A DNA stretch of 64,000 nt from Phoronis australis (GCA_002633005.1 NMRA01000090.1:727674-791673), one strand, 5' to 3'. Counted from the first letter of the stretch, positions 1-13,190 are shown. The notes: generated by a model from the letters alone, not told the origin. Translations and numbers: made by a program.

Positions 1-3000
1 TGACCGCCAGAGGGAGGGATGGGTGATTGACGAACTACAGTATGCTGTAGTCGTGGTCAGCGATGAGTTTTATAATACATTCTTGACCTAAAGCCGCCCA
101 GAATATGGATAGAGTATTTCCATGCGTAGCTAAACAATAGGCGTGCATTTGGTTGGCCTAATAAGCTTTCTAAAATACGTTACGTGTGCGCATATGTTTG
201 TTTTATTGACTGATAGGATTGGAGTTGAAATTTGTTTTGGTCTATGTTAGCTCAGTCTGTGAGTGGAACAGTCAGTCTGTCCGTGTGTATGTATAGGAGG
301 AGAGCCAGAGATTCGTTTTAGTTGGAAGCGTGTTTTGACAAGATCGGCTAGCATCAGCATTTGTTTTCGACAATAAAGGACACTATTCCTCAGATTTTGC
401 ACAAGAATTCGTTTCGACCTTGCATTTTAGGTTTTAGAATCCAGTAGTGCTTAAAACCCCCACATCTATGTGAAAAACAGCAAAAAACAATAGCACCAGT
501 CGATCATCTGCCAAGTTGAAACATTCGCAAAAACTATCCGACGATATAGCCCATAAGCACATTCCACATTTTCAATGCCGCGCCCTCTGGTGCCATGGTT
601 CACCGGAGTAACATTTTTGCATTGTCCCAGATGTTAATGATAGCTTGTAAACGTAGTGATGGCAGGTGCCGGCGGATTTTACTTGCAGCGTGCTTGGATG
701 TTTTAATGACAACAAGAAACAGCGGCATATGAAGTAATACGAGCTCCCGAAAAATCCAGAGGCTAGAAAGTTATGAGTTAAAAACATTGGCAGAGCTGGT
801 AATAAGGGCAAGTTTAGTGATATCGCGATGCGTATAAATTTGGGTCTTTAAGTTGTGTATCCTCATATCAGAAGTGTGCCATAGGCAATGCCGTTAAGGA
901 TTGGTCAGGTTTATTATTGGGGGTGTATGCAAAAACTTGTGCTTACCGTCTCCTGCCTTGGTCTTTTGGTGATCTAGTTCACAGAAGACGACTACGACGT
1001 TAAGGATGCCATATCTTATTAAAACCATGAATATTTTAATTTGTAGCAAGTAACACCTTGCAACTTCTTGGAGAACTATGTGTACAAGTATAATCAAGAA
1101 AAGAAGTAATTTTTAAATAAATCATGGTTTTAAAGACAACATCACTACTGATACACTAAAGACATGTAATAATTCCAAATATTACCCAATCGTAATTTGA
1201 TAGTAAAGGAAACAATGAATAAAAACTGTGCCAAGTTTCATTAGGGTAACTAAAAAATATTACCATACTCAATTAAGTAAAAATAGTCTCGCAAAACGAG
1301 ACTTTCGCACGATTGTAATGGTAACTGGTTCTCGGATGGTTTCCGGCACAATGGATGACCTGGGGTTGTTTGTGAATTGGCACTAATTCATTTTCAAAAT
1401 TACAATTTAATGACACTATGCATCTTTAACATTTTTAAAAAGCGCGGATCTGAAGCAAAGCTGAGTACAAAATCATGTTTTTATCAAGCCATTACTGTCA
1501 GCAAGTTGGAGCAACATCTAGAAACGTGGTTTGGAAGACATTAAATTTGAGTTAAGTGATTTGTTCTTTAACGATTGTCCTTTTGACCGATTTTCTAATG
1601 AACAACCTCACCCAAAAACCCGAAAATACAGCAGCATATCTACAAAATTTATATGAAAGTACAAAATAGGCGGAAAGGGGTCGAAAAACTAAAGTACTAG
1701 TATATGCCTTGCAACAAGTTCAAGTTTCATGCCCTTTGGGCTTGCATTTCTACAGCGCAGCCAACGTTTGAGCTCTGCAACGGTGCACGCTTCAAAGGGC
1801 TTCTTTATGACAGTCTCTGGCACGTCTACTCCTGTCAAATTTGTTTTTCATCTTTGTTGACACAGTTCACGCACACCATGTACCCACATTTGGTTGCTCG
1901 GGTCAATCCCAGAACGCAACGCTTTAATTCAACTACTTTCCGATACCCGCACTACGTTTCTGCATATGGGCAATTGGCTGATCTCGAGTTACGAATTTTT
2001 ATTGGTCGATAGATAAAACGTGGAATCGGGACAGTAAAACATAACATGAGTCATCATTCATTGTGTTAAGTGTAAAACTTGGTCATGTGTTGTCACTCGT
2101 TATTCCCGAGGTTTTTGGTATATTAAAAAACGGCTAGGAGTTGAGCACGTTGCGGCTCTTTTCACTTTCGTGCAGAACATCAGAGAAGCGTGGATCTGGT
2201 ACAGAAGTTCACGTGTTGGTACATGTAGGCATGATACACTGGAGCTGGGTGAATTAATACGTCACTTCCTATAAAGTTCTTTCTTCCATTTTCTTGTTTT
2301 GGAGATATTGAATTTACGATTGTGATATACAGTGCTACACAGGAAGGTCTAATAATGCCGACAATGTAGTCACTTGTCAAAACAAGGTGGTTTCAAGCAC
2401 TTTAAGTCAGATTGGTTCAAGCAATATCATTAATTACCTGTATGTCACACAGAGCTTGGTCGGCCAAAATGACGTGCAATATGGATGAGTACATGTAGAC
2501 ACGTATTACCACTAGAATATTTATTTTAATTACTTCAAGGATTGGACCCATTCACTCGGAAGTGGTCACGTGGCCATATACTGTTATCTGTGCGTGCGCA
2601 GATAGTAGCGTACCGCAGATGTATAATTAGGATATATATATTTAAAAGAAATAGAAAAAATGAAATGCGTTTCAATGCCCACTGATTCGACTCGTTCAAC
2701 CCTCAAAGTAGGAATGCATGGCTTCAGGAACCGAGCTAATCCGTGGGCACTGTATGGCTCAATTTGAGATGTAGCGATGACTTAAGGAACGGAATTAAAC
2801 CATGCACAACGTGTGATACTCTGTGATTGTTCGTCGCACTCCCTTCGAGTAAAAATATTCGGGCTTGGCTTTTGTGACACTTAATGCATGCAATGGCCAT
2901 ACTCTATGTTTACGTTAATGCAGATTTGCTTCCTTGACAAAAATTCTAAAACTTGTGTTTCCTGGTAGATTTTTGTAATGACACGTGCTTTCATAGTTGT

Positions 3001-3500
3001 TCGAGTATGATCTATCATGATGGTGAATACACGGAGTATCATTGTTGTTATAAACTTGACTATTTGTTTACCTCGTTTAATAAATTCAGCACCAGTGTTT
3101 CATTCCATTACGTGGCAATGACAGTGCTGCCCTGAATGTAAGTGTTCTCTCCGCTTAGACATGAAGATATAAGGGTTATTTTCTATAATACATGTTAAAT
3201 CAATGCACTGTCAAGCTATTTTAATGTAAGCAAGAATAAAATAAAACAGTTCATTTGTCATGCTTTGTTTGCTAAGTGCATTGGTTTACAATGCACCTGA
3301 ATTTTGTCAACAGGAATTATAGAGCCAGGTTAGGTCTCGCAAATTGTACTCACCACGTAAATTCTTCACTTATGAAAAGGAAATACTGAATTCAACCCCG
3401 AAATTAACTTTCCCAGCTCACCAACCAATTACTTGTCATATTAGTTGCCGCCAAATGGCTAGCAAAAGCTACTCAGCTCGGCGAACGTATTCGCATGATT
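1..3500. other. Intergenic, no supported gene
   Basis: No open frame here has recognisable protein motifs or a convincing exon structure on either strand. The frames present are short (about 100 codons or fewer) and look random. The sequence is AT-rich, with scattered homopolymer runs. I see no tRNA, microsatellite or clear inverted repeat of note. Confidence 0.5.
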
Positions 3501-3502
3501 TT

Positions 3503-3695
3503 ACGAGGTCTTGTGAGACCTCGTTTGTCCCACTAGGCCACACTGCTAAAGCTTTGAGTCAGGTTTCCAGCTCCTCAGCTCGGTTTTATCCATACATTAA
3601 TAAAGCATAAAAATGGTTCCAGGTGATCAGTGCAATGGGCCCACATGCGAGGCCTGCGCACGTCTGGTACAACGTGTATCAGGCCGCCTGCAATT
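3503..3695 (+). repeat. tRNA-derived SINE, 5'-truncated copy
   Basis: From about 3525 to 3690 this matches the SINE at 47858-48083 over the segments GTCCCACTRGGCCA, CTTGAGTCAGGTTTC-type text, GGGCCCACATGCG and GTACAACGTGTATCAG. The A-box half present in the other copy is missing, so this copy is truncated at its 5' end. At the position where the other copy has its B box, this one has a short inverted duplication (ACGAGGTCT, 4-nt loop, AGACCTCGT, 3503-3524), which destroys the internal promoter. Confidence 0.6.
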
Positions 3696-3699
3696 ATGT

Positions 3700-5685
3700 T
3701 TTATATATTGCTTTTCCCGCGAGAAACTTGCTCTATGGAAAGCTTCCATGAGTTGCATAAAAGTGGACAAAGTACAATCATGGATAATTTCGATCATTGC
3801 AAGAAACGAAAGATTTTAAATGGTCACGTGCGGTAAAGTGAAATCACTGAAGTTCTTCAAATGCAGTAAACGGTAAGTGAGGACTAGACACTAGAGGGGG
3901 TACTGCAAAATTACGTCTGCGAGCGTGAGCAGACTCGTGAATTGCAACAACACTTATTCTACAAAGCAAACACAAATCAATCAGCAACAGCAAACCCAAA
4001 ATCGACAGGGCTGGAGATATTTCATAGCTAATAATGGAAGAATGAGACTCAAATAGCGATATAAATCACTGCACATATTTATAGTACATGAATCTCTCGT
4101 TTCACGTTCATTACTCTTTGTTTTCTTGTGTTGCTAAAACATTTGTATGACTGTTTGGACAGTCCAATACATCTAAAAAACGAGGCTTTACAGGAGCAAG
4201 TCTGATTAACGAATAAAACCTTATGTAAAAGTGTACATGTATGACTCGCAGGTACGCTCAAAGAAAGGATATTATATTATTTTAAAAACTAGATGAGTAA
4301 TGGTTTCTTTCTAAACTCATACATTAGCTTCAACCGCTCAATTGAACAAGAAAGTACATGTGTACAAGTACATGTATGTTTCTTCCAATTTTAAAAGCGT
4401 CCATCACGTAACGCCAGTGCAATTCGTCTTCAAATTCAGCTGGGTTCGCTTTTTTCACGAATCCATTATTTAAAAGTACTTTATATTCCAAGAACGCAGT
4501 TGTTGTAATTTTAAACAATTAGAAAATAAGTACATTACCTTAATTGAACTGTGCACATCTAAAAAACAAAATTGCAGACAATGTCTACGTAATTACATTA
4601 GTCGAGAGAGGACGTGAAACAGCGTAGACTTACTAACCTTTGATGAACAAGCCACAATTCAATGCCAGTGCTCACATGACACTCCAATTGTATGTAACGA
4701 TCAGTACGGTGTAACAATGTTAAACACGATTTTGACTCTCACCGCAAACTTAATTGTATAATTCACTATGGACAGGTCCAAACGGATTGGGTCGACATCT
4801 TGAGGATGGCCATGCAACAGGGCAGAGAGTGCTGGAGCTGCAAGGGGTAATGGAAATTAATTACACTAATGTAAATTCCCTTTATATAATTACAATTAAA
4901 GTTTCATCACGTAAAAATCTCTTTCTTTCCAATTTCCTGATTTTTCCGTTATTAACTGGATGCAACCTGTCGCCGAACACACATAGGCGCAAAAACTGCC
5001 ACTAGAAGGCGCCACAGTAATCCAAGTCGTTTGAAAATCGTCGTTTTTACAGTAGAAACATTAACGCCAATTTTTCAAAATCATCCTTGGAGCACAGGCG
5101 TCTTCAGCTTTTGATCGTCCCCAATACACAATATATAATACTACAAGCTATGACACTCTCGACAAGGATGTCCATGGGTGCTTCACTTCAGCCGTCCATA
5201 TCAAACGCAAAACTCAATAAATTTACACAAAACGGGGTTTCAACAAACCATTAGCAATTGTTCTAGTGGGAAAATGACAAGTCTCTGAAGCGCGCTCTAT
5301 TGGACACATTTTTGTACGGTGTTACTAACACTCGACAGGCCCTGAAAGTAAAATCTGGAACAAAACTGTTAATTATATGACACTTATGTCTCAGTTTTCA
5401 ATTGCTGAATACTATATCGTCTGCAACTCAGGCGCCGATTCCTCGGAAACTACAATATCAAATATTGAGGTTTTTTAACTATTTCCAAGAGATGTTACAA
5501 GTTCACTGCACAGTTGCCGTTGTTTTCATCTTTGTTTCCTCTTTTTAAGAAATAAACCTTTACTTTTAAAACTGTTTTTTTACAAGAGAAAACTTGCAAC
5601 ATAACGCGCAAGTACATACATATAGGATGTGATCCGCCATGTGAACATTCTGGGTCAAGTATTTAAAAATCTGCCGAAAAATGTA
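3700..5685. other. Intergenic, no supported gene
   Basis: AT-rich sequence without recognisable coding, RNA or repeat structure. All open frames are below 90 codons and show no family motifs. Confidence 0.45.
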
Positions 5686-5687
5686 AG

Positions 5688-5778
5688 AAATTTCGGTCTC
5701 GGTCGATACGCAGAATGATGTCGAGTGGGATATTACTTCATGTACGCCACTCTCGGTACGTTTTGTGTATATAAATTA
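5688..5778 (+). repeat. Dispersed repeat, copy A
   Basis: The text around CGGTCTCGGTCGATACGC, AATGATGTC, GTGGGATATTACTTC, ACGCCACTCTCGG and ACGTTTTGTGTAT recurs at 30664-30760, where part of it is also present in inverted form. This shows an interspersed repeat family. The class cannot be told from two fragments. Confidence 0.5.
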
Positions 5779-6840
5779 TGTTATTGATGGCAGGCTTTCA
5801 CGACCCTGAATCTTCTGGAACTGACACAAAGCATCCCGCCTGTGAAAAGTTATTGTCATAACTTCGACAAAACATTTTCGGTATTTTGAATCCAATGGTG
5901 GGATACATTGTAAGCTACTATAAACAACGGTTACAATTTTAACACAATACAAAAAGCATGTTAATTTTTTTCTCATGGTGTAAACTGTGTTACATATCAA
6001 GACAGGGACCATAGTTTTCAACAGGTCAGCATGTTTAAGTTCCAAATACATGTATTGAGTTGGGAAGAATTAAACACAAAGATATAATACTGAAAACCAA
6101 AGGTTATCAAAAATTATGATTTTTACTTAGCTCCTCTATTGGTGGACAAGAAAAAACAAGTTTTAAGCATTATGTTAGGAACACAGTCATGCAGTGTCAT
6201 GAGTTTTTCGTTGTGAAACACATTCATCCATTTTGGAGTCCGCTTTTGGCACATTAACAGTGTGTTGGTCGTATTTAGTGAAAGAAACCAGACACCCGTG
6301 AACTCAGTCTTGTGTGATTCACACGGAAATTCAATTTATGTGTGAAGTCGTTCCAGGGCAGACATGGTGAGAACTTTGCCAGAGAGGAAGAGGCAGGTAA
6401 TATAGTGGGATGTCTGTAAAGCAGTGGATGCCGAACTTTAATGACGAAAACATTAGGCAGTACATTTTGACCCATATATTTCACGGAACACTGTAATTTA
6501 ACATTGAATATGATAACTAACAGATTGTGATGAATGTTAGAATCGTGAAAAAAAGTCTCCGGCACTACAGTGGGGTGTGAGTAAACTTGTGAAAGTCCAG
6601 TTAAGGTGCTTATAGAGAAGCCGTATACGACCACTTCCTGGGCTTAAGACAGGGTTGGTTTCTCACCGGAACATGAAATATGCATTGTCGTGGTGCTCTC
6701 CAAGCCGGAAAAGGGAAATACCTCTTGGCCAAATTTATGTGTGATTTATGGAATTGCGGGTGAGCATGCCAAAGCTACTGTGTGAAGTTAGCTGAGTTTG
6801 CCCACTTTACTCCTGGAAATTGTCTGACTAATAAATATAT

Positions 6841-7053
6841 TGTCAAAACAAAGCCTTCGACGCGTTTCGCATTGCATGTGGTGCGCTACATAGTAAACTT
6901 CTGGTATTGCATTCCAAACTATTTGGAGGACAGGCTGCTCTTACAGAAGATGAAGCGCTATTTGTACAACACGTAGGAACAATGCTAGAAATAGAAAATT
7001 CCCATCGACTACCTCGACCTGCGTCAAATGACGAAGGCATAGGCCTGCGTTGA
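6841..7053 (+). pseudogene. Possible transposase fragment (HTH/pogo-like)
   Basis: A plus-strand frame without a start codon runs open from about 6841 to the TGA at 7051. It contains HSKLFGGQAALTEDEALFVQ near 6907-6966. A Gly-rich turn followed by L-T-x-x-E-x-x-x-x-x-x-H is typical of the linker after the helix-turn-helix of pogo/Tigger/CENP-B-type transposases. No DDE domain follows and the frame closes at once, so at best this is a relic. The resemblance is from memory of the family pattern and could be chance. Confidence 0.2.
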
Positions 7054-7380
7054 AAAAAACAGGACAGAAGAAGAAAGCGCCCTTCAAGAAATATATGCCT
7101 GGAAAAGATTGAGTGTACGGATATGCAAAGCACCACAACACAACAAATGTGGAGTAATATCAACTGCGCGAGAGAAAAGGTTAGTCCTGCTATAACCAAC
7201 GCATACTTTAGCACCTTGGAAGAAACACTGAATTGTGTCCCAGAAAAATACAGTGAATCCAACATTTACAATGAACCGGGACGGAAACACTCAATTTCCT
7301 GAAGAGCGTGTCATGAAAGTTAGATTCCACTTATATTTTCAGCATCACCTGCGAAACCATGTCTTCTCCTTGTAGAACTA

Positions 7381-7550
7381 AAATGACGAGCGTCTGTGCT
7401 AAAATATATTAAAATATCCCCACGTATCGAGCGATGCGCTCGTTCTCAAGGGTGTGCTACAGACGCTCGTCATTTTTTACTAGTTTTACTATTTTACATT
7501 TTTATTTGTCGGTAACAACTGCACGGCGTTGCAACATCTATTTGATTTCT
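7381..7550 (+). repeat. Hairpin repeat family (CGAGCGGTACGCTC type)
   Basis: Perfect 17-bp inverted arms at 7381-7397 and 7459-7475 enclose AAAATATATTAAAATAT, then a short hairpin CGAGCG-ATG-CGCTCG. The same cassette recurs at 14247-14345, twice in 41236-41400 and at 43139-43200. The right flank (TTTTACTAGTTTTACTATTTTA, then AACTGCACGGC) also matches the flank of the 41.4-kb copy. The flank CGAAACG next to the GC hairpin in other copies recalls the ends of Penelope-like elements, but a full class assignment is not possible. Confidence 0.55.
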
Positions 7551-8289
7551 ACTCCGTGTGATGAGCTCTTAGACAGGAGTCGAAGGCATGCCCGATCACA
7601 CCGTACACCGTTTGAGGATCGGTTTCAGGCCGTCATCATCACATAAGCTATCACAAAACCCTCGAAAGATAGCTGTAATCAAAGGTTTTGTCTTCACACA
7701 TTCATGGTAATGGACATTGGAAAATGTTCCAAGTTGTGTGCCTTCCAGCGAACGGCACACGCCGCACACAGTCACTAGATGTTGGCGATTACAGCTCTGT
7801 GAATAAAGTGTGGTGTAAGTCTATTCAGACAATGGAAGGCATGGGGAACACGTGCGAAGTACTCTTTGCTACCAAAGAACCAGTTTCTTTTGAATTTAAG
7901 AAATTGTTGAGCCTCGTGGAAGACCGACTTCAGGACAATAGTCGCTACAGCTTCAGGACATGCGGATGAGAAGTTTTCAAATCACCCAGTACTGTTGTTA
8001 AGTTGTACTATTTGGCCCGTATTTAGTGGGCAGCCATTGTTATTGCTGAGAAAGGTAGAGTTCAGTTTTAGGGGTGTTGTTTTGAAATGGTCAGTCTTAG
8101 TTGTATTGTACAAGTGTGTCACTTTTATTCAAGTTCGAGGTGGCTGTTACTCCAGAACCTAGTTTTCGTGATAATTTGAACCCCACACAGCTGTGAAACA
8201 GGCCGCGTTGGTTTATGCCCTGTTAGTCTGTGAATTCAAGAGAAACAGTGGGATAGGCAGCCCGTGTTACAGTGCCTCCGAAACAAGGT

Positions 8290-9062
8290 TGGGTGTCCCA
8301 ACAAGCTTGGACAAGCTTGCTCAGCATAATTTTTCCAGACAACATGAAAATTGCCAAGGTTAATCCTGTATTTAAAAAGGGGAACCGTTGTTTGTAGATA
8401 ACTAGAGACCTATCTCTGTTCTTACTTGCTTTTCTAAGGTTTTTGAAAAACTTATTTATAATCAACTTTACGATTATTTTCAATCTAATGGCTTGCTACA
8501 TCCTGCCCAGTACGGTTTTCATGGGGGGCACTAGACAGAACTGGCTTTAGTTGAAATTATAGATAGAATTGTCAAGGCTATGGAAAATAATAAATTACCC
8601 CTGGTCATTCTAATTGATCTTTCCAAAGCTTTTGACTCTTTAAGTCATTCAATTTTACTCGACATCTTCTACAAACTCCTCGTTGCACTAAATCATTTGC
8701 TGAAGATTCAGTTCGCAATGCTCTATCTCATATCATTAATAACCTTCCTGAAAGTGTCATAAATTATTTAAGGAACGTTTGTTTTGAAAGTTATGAGCTT
8801 GAGTGCACTATTCCCAACTGTTTTGTATGTAACAACTTCCGATAATCTCTCCTAGTCTTTTTATAAGTAGTTTTAAATTTTATTATCACCTAATGTTGTA
8901 ATTCTGATTATCTGTAACATTGTATTTTTTATTTTCTGGTGGCTCCGTAGTCAGCGGACCCTTTGGGTCCTTCACGGAGTCTCCATAAGCGTAAATTTGT
9001 ATTAATTGTATTTTTTATCTTAACATGAATAAAGTGTATTACTACTAATAATAATTATAATA
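8290..9062 (+). mobile_element. Non-LTR retrotransposon 3' part (jockey/CR1-like), broken
   Basis: Plus-strand translation in shifting frames gives the start of a non-LTR reverse transcriptase: FPDNMKIAKVNPVFKKG near 8330, LTCFSKVFEKLIYNQLYDYF near 8425-8490, an LLHPAQYGF motif near 8500, and the motif-A block VILIDLSKAFDSLSHSILL at 8604-8660. The K-A-F-D signature and its surroundings match the CR1/jockey group. A stop, a frameshift and loss of the rest of the RT (no YADD box) show that it is dead. Text from about 8760 on reads as 3' UTR, with a conserved-looking hairpin at 8941-8981, AATAAA at about 9025 and a TAATAATAATTATAATAAA tail. Confidence 0.75.
8941..8981 (+). other. 3'-terminal stem-loop of the LINE
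   Basis: Two nested stems: GGACCC (8956-8961) with GGGTCC (8965-8970) around a TTT loop, and CTCCGT (8943-8948) with ACGGAG (8974-8979). It lies just before the AT-rich tail of the LINE. In several non-LTR families a 3' hairpin is what the element's own reverse transcriptase recognises. That role here is inference. Confidence 0.6.
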
Positions 9063-10640
9063 AACCAGGTAATATGGGAGGTAAATATGAGGGGAAATGA
9101 GTAACATCGAATGATGACGTTCCCTCGCAAGGAATATGAACTAGAGAACGGAATGCTTGAAGCCAATGAGATTTGTGATAAGAGTTAGGCTGGAAAGCGA
9201 GTCAGCCAATGGCAGACAAGTATTGAGGCGTGTGGGATCTGCATAATAATGAAATAACATGTAGCCCGTATAGTAGCGTGATAGCAAGCAAATATGACCT
9301 ACATCAATACATTTTGGTTTAAATTCAATATACGTCGTTCATGCGTGATCTGAGGCTAGTACGTTATACTATACATGTAAATACGTTTTTGTTTGCTGTT
9401 TTCTGTTTTGTTTTGTAATTGCCTACTAAATGGAAATTCTCTTGTAAATTTAAACTTTACCATTCCATATTTATCATTTGATGGTTATGTAATGCAATGT
9501 CCTTACCAGGATATAATAAATAGCTTTCCGGGTAAACTGTTTTTCACTTTGTAATTGCTTTGTTCAAAAAAGATTTAATTAATTTTAAAAATGCAAGTTC
9601 GCAGTGGAATTGGGTCAAACGCAAAGTTGATCGGTGCCATTTAATAATGACAATAGATAAGAATTAGATACCAATTTGTAAAATACGAAGAAAAGTACTG
9701 CGAATATGGCAGGTGAACATCCATGTAAAGTAAGAAGTGAGCTTTGGCGCCTCCGTTCACTTACCGAGATAACGGGAGATCTATGAACTCATAAGCCTGT
9801 CTAGAAGGAAAAGATAATAAAAAGAATCAAGGAATTCTATGGAACACCTTTGACTGCACAGTAACAAATCACACTATGACAGCAAATGAACTTCAGTTGG
9901 CGTAATAAGAATGCAGTGAAGGCCATTGGTGACGGGGCCCTAAGAAATGGTGGGTAGCCTTTGTGGAAACTTTATATTGAACTGGTGGGTGAAGTCCTGG
10001 AGGGAGATGGAGGGTCGAGTGGGGAGCAAATTTATCTTAGACTTAACTAGACATCCAGCAAAAACCGCAGCCCGAGTAGCCACCACCCGCCATCCCCCAA
10101 AATCACGATAGTGTGGCCAACGAGGAGTAAGGCTAACCTGGAAAACAAGCAGGTGGCGCCACCACCGTCACGCAGAAAGGAGCAGCGGACGACCGAAGAG
10201 CAGAGCCACAGTAAGTTCGAACAACGTAGAGTAGTATTTTTTCCAGCTTCGTCACGGACATACAGTCTCTGTGTCTTGGTATTTTTAGAATTTCAGATTT
10301 CCTTTAGCTGTAAGGTGAGTGTATTATATTACTTGAAGAAATTACTTTGCGAGTATTTGTTTGCTTGCTTCTTTCAGTTTTTGGTCGCACAATTCAGGCT
10401 AAATTTCTTCTCTGATCGTCATAAAATTTACACACCAGAGGTCGAAGACACTTGTGCATTGGTCGAAAACTTAACTCTTTGAAGTTATGTTTGAGTCTGA
10501 ACTCAAAACGTCGAGTTTAGATTTGAATTTTTGAGTTTTTACTCGCATTTATCTCTCATCACCCACTTGAGCTAGAAACGTATCGGCGTAAACCATAATT
10601 ATTGTATTCAAGCAAGGAATAATATACACTTATCTTGAGT
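9063..10640. other. Intergenic, no supported gene
   Basis: No coding exon with recognisable motifs. A 123-codon frame at 10111-10482 starts basic and low-complexity and then turns hydrophobic, with no family match. I treat it as chance. Confidence 0.45.
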
Positions 10641-10642
10641 TT

Positions 10643-10686
10643 GCATTAAACAATGAGCTATACCTGGTATAGCTCATTGCATTAAA
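10643..10686. repeat. Perfect 29-bp palindrome with flanking direct repeats
   Basis: Arms CAATGAGCTATACC (10651-10664) and GGTATAGCTCATTG (10666-10679) are perfectly complementary around one T. GCATTAAA occurs on each side (10643-10650 and 10679-10686), sharing one base with the palindrome. It is not part of a recognisable transposon. Confidence 0.85.
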
Positions 10687-11292
10687 GTAGAACGGGAATT
10701 TTCAAAATAATGTTGAATTCAGTTTCAATTACAAAGATTAGAACCCGAACCAACAAAACTCAAGGGTGCCATACTTTACGCTGATGTGTTCTTCAAGTTT
10801 AGTGCTGGTAGATAATTACATAGTTTACTGGCGGCGAAGAAAATGTTCTTCTACCAAATTTGATCTTGGTGAGTGCGACGCACAAGGCAGTTAACCTAGA
10901 CCTGGCTTTCATGGCCTGAATATCGCAAACACATGTGATTTATTTTGTGCATTTGTTGAATATATTTGATAATAGCTGAATTTTGAAATGGCCGCGCCAT
11001 ATTGAAATTCAGTATCCCGAAAGACGGCTATCATTTTTTGGTAGACAGGCGTTCGGTGACACCTACAGATTCCATGTACCTTAATGCAGACCGGAGATTT
11101 CAATCTACTGCTTTGAACACCGGCCTCCCGTTTAGTAACGGTAGGACCTCGCTAAAAAGCAAGACTTCGCGAGATTACGTGAGATATTGCCGTGCATTTT
11201 AAATGAGAACACGTGACTTTGACCAGGTTTTAGTTAGGTCCTAGCGTAGGTCCTAGCGTCTACTGAACGCACGCCAGTGCTGCGGTAGCATA

Positions 11293-11482
11293 ATGCCTTC
11301 GAATTTTCACTGCTGTGCGGTGAAGTGTGAAAAATGCCTTACGAAAAAGGGTGACCTTTTGAAATACCAATGAATGAAGAAGGAACTCATTTTCCATACA
11401 TTTCCTATAGCGAACAAGAATCCGAGACGAAGCCAATGGCAGCGGCTTATAAAACGGGAGAATTTAGATCACAGCCCGGGTG
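11293..11482 (+). pseudogene. THAP zinc-finger relic
   Basis: From the ATG at 11293 the frame reads MPSNFHCCAVKCEKC and then stops. A shifted frame continues with HTFP, ..RRSQWQRLIKREN.. to about 11480. The order C-x-x-x-x-C, H-x-F-P, then R-x-x-W-x-x-x-I fits the first half of a THAP (C2CH) DNA-binding domain, as in P-element, Kolobok and hAT-like transposases and in host THAP genes. The frameshift and missing C-terminal Cys/His make it a relic. Confidence 0.4.
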
Positions 11483-11499
11483 TTAAACAGTGGAATTCA

Positions 11500-13190
11500 T
11501 TTCTCTACATTTCTAGCAACGGACCACTATGTAGTAATTGAATTTCTGTCTACCAAATCTGACTCAGGATCAAGCGTTAGTCACTTTTACGCTCCCATTA
11601 CTATAGAAAGCGCCAATATGGAAAGTCTCCCATTGAAACTGTTTTGTTTCCCTGTTTTGTTACACTGATACTCCTCGCTTTAGTCTGCTGTTTTTGAGCT
11701 TCTGAGAACAGGTAGAACAAACAGCAACGTAGCGATCCGTTGTTGGAAGTAAAATGAATGTGTATGAAATGTTTGAAAGATTAGTCTTCGGGTGAAGTTT
11801 GTTTGGATTTCTGATGGACTAATCTGTATTTTCTCTGTCCATTTAGTAGCCGATATGTAGCATGTACATTTTTATGGGATTTGTTTTTGTAGTACCTCGA
11901 ATGTTTGCCCTAACTCAATTTGGGGGTCATATTGGGGGTTTTTGGAATGCCTTTTCCGGAGTAAAATTTTCTTGTTAGGGGTCATTTAATGTTCAGTGTG
12001 TCACGGTAATTCAATTTCAAACAGTTTTGGCCGGTTCCTCTAGTAACTAGTCTAACTCACATTTTCAACGTCAATCTGATGCTCTTTGGGGGGTCCTACC
12101 AAAAGTGTATTTTGTATGACATAGGCCATGTACTGATTCCCATGGAATTATTTGGTGTACCTCGAACGCTTGATCTAGCTCAATTTTTGTAGACCCCCTT
12201 TTTGAATTTCTGGTGGGCCGGCTTCTAGAATGCGTTTTTTTTGTCACAGGACATTCGGTGCTAAACGTGGTGCGACTCTGAATTTTGAATTACCCAATAT
12301 CGTACTGTTTGATTTTTTCTCACCTTTAACAGGCAATCACAAATAAATAAATACCTAAATTGCAGTTGCATTTTATTACTCAATCTCTTCTTTTATTTTT
12401 AATTATATCATGCTGTGTTGTATGTAACAATGCAATGTAATGAAATAAAGTCAATGTTTTACTTTATTGGTGGCCATTCTCTGTCAATTCAAGTATTTTT
12501 ATTTTCTTCAAATAAATCCAAAATGCCTTAACCAAAAATTTCAACATAAATGTTGAGCTCAGTACTTTGTTTTGTAATAAAAAGCAAGTGGACAATATTT
12601 TGATGACCAAGGCGTGGGCCGAAACTGTTAAGCACACAGCGTGTTGCATTTGTCTGCTGCGTTTTTCCTTTGGCCTAACAAGTGTCGGTTAGTGGCTGGG
12701 ACAAATAGATACATTGCATAAACAATCTCAGTGTTGTTTTTTGTTCCGTCTGAAGAAAATTTAATTTCGAAAATATCTTCTGAAAATGAACGAAAAAGTG
12801 CATTAGTAAAATCTATAAGTTTTTAAGTGGTTTCAAAAAACTGTCGGTAAATGGACCGATTTTCGTCTCAGTTCCTCGATGCGTGATATTCCCGAGAGGT
12901 TAGTACCTAAGGTGCAGACGACCACTCTAGATTGGAACGCTAAGTCCCGCGCGGCTGCGCTGCACGCGAAAGAAAATGGCGAACGACCATTGGAGCCTGA
13001 CGACGATAGGTATCCGGATTTTACATGAAAAGGACACAAAATGTTGCTTCGATCGATTTTATCCAGACACTTCTCCCGGCGGAAGTAAAAGCACTGCGCG
13101 ATTCACCGCCGTAACTAAGTCCTCCCAAGAATATAAATATTTTTTTGTTCATTATTTATTAGCTACGTCAGTTATTGACAATTGTCATTA
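11500..13190. other. Intergenic, no supported gene
   Basis: No convincing exon. Two paragraphs of similar text (about 11880-11960 and 12120-12240, each with ...GTACCTCGAA(T/C)G(C/T)TTG...CTCAATTT and a shared G-rich run) suggest a degenerate duplicated unit of about 245 bp. The rest is AT-rich and featureless. Confidence 0.4.

Noticed and set aside
6843-7265. 140-codon minus-strand frame, Cys/Leu-rich
   Set aside because: No signal peptide at the start, no family motif, and it overlaps a plus-strand frame that better resembles a transposase relic.
10111-10482. 123-codon plus-strand frame starting MWPTRSKANLENK
   Set aside because: Composition changes abruptly from basic to hydrophobic; no splice support or motifs.
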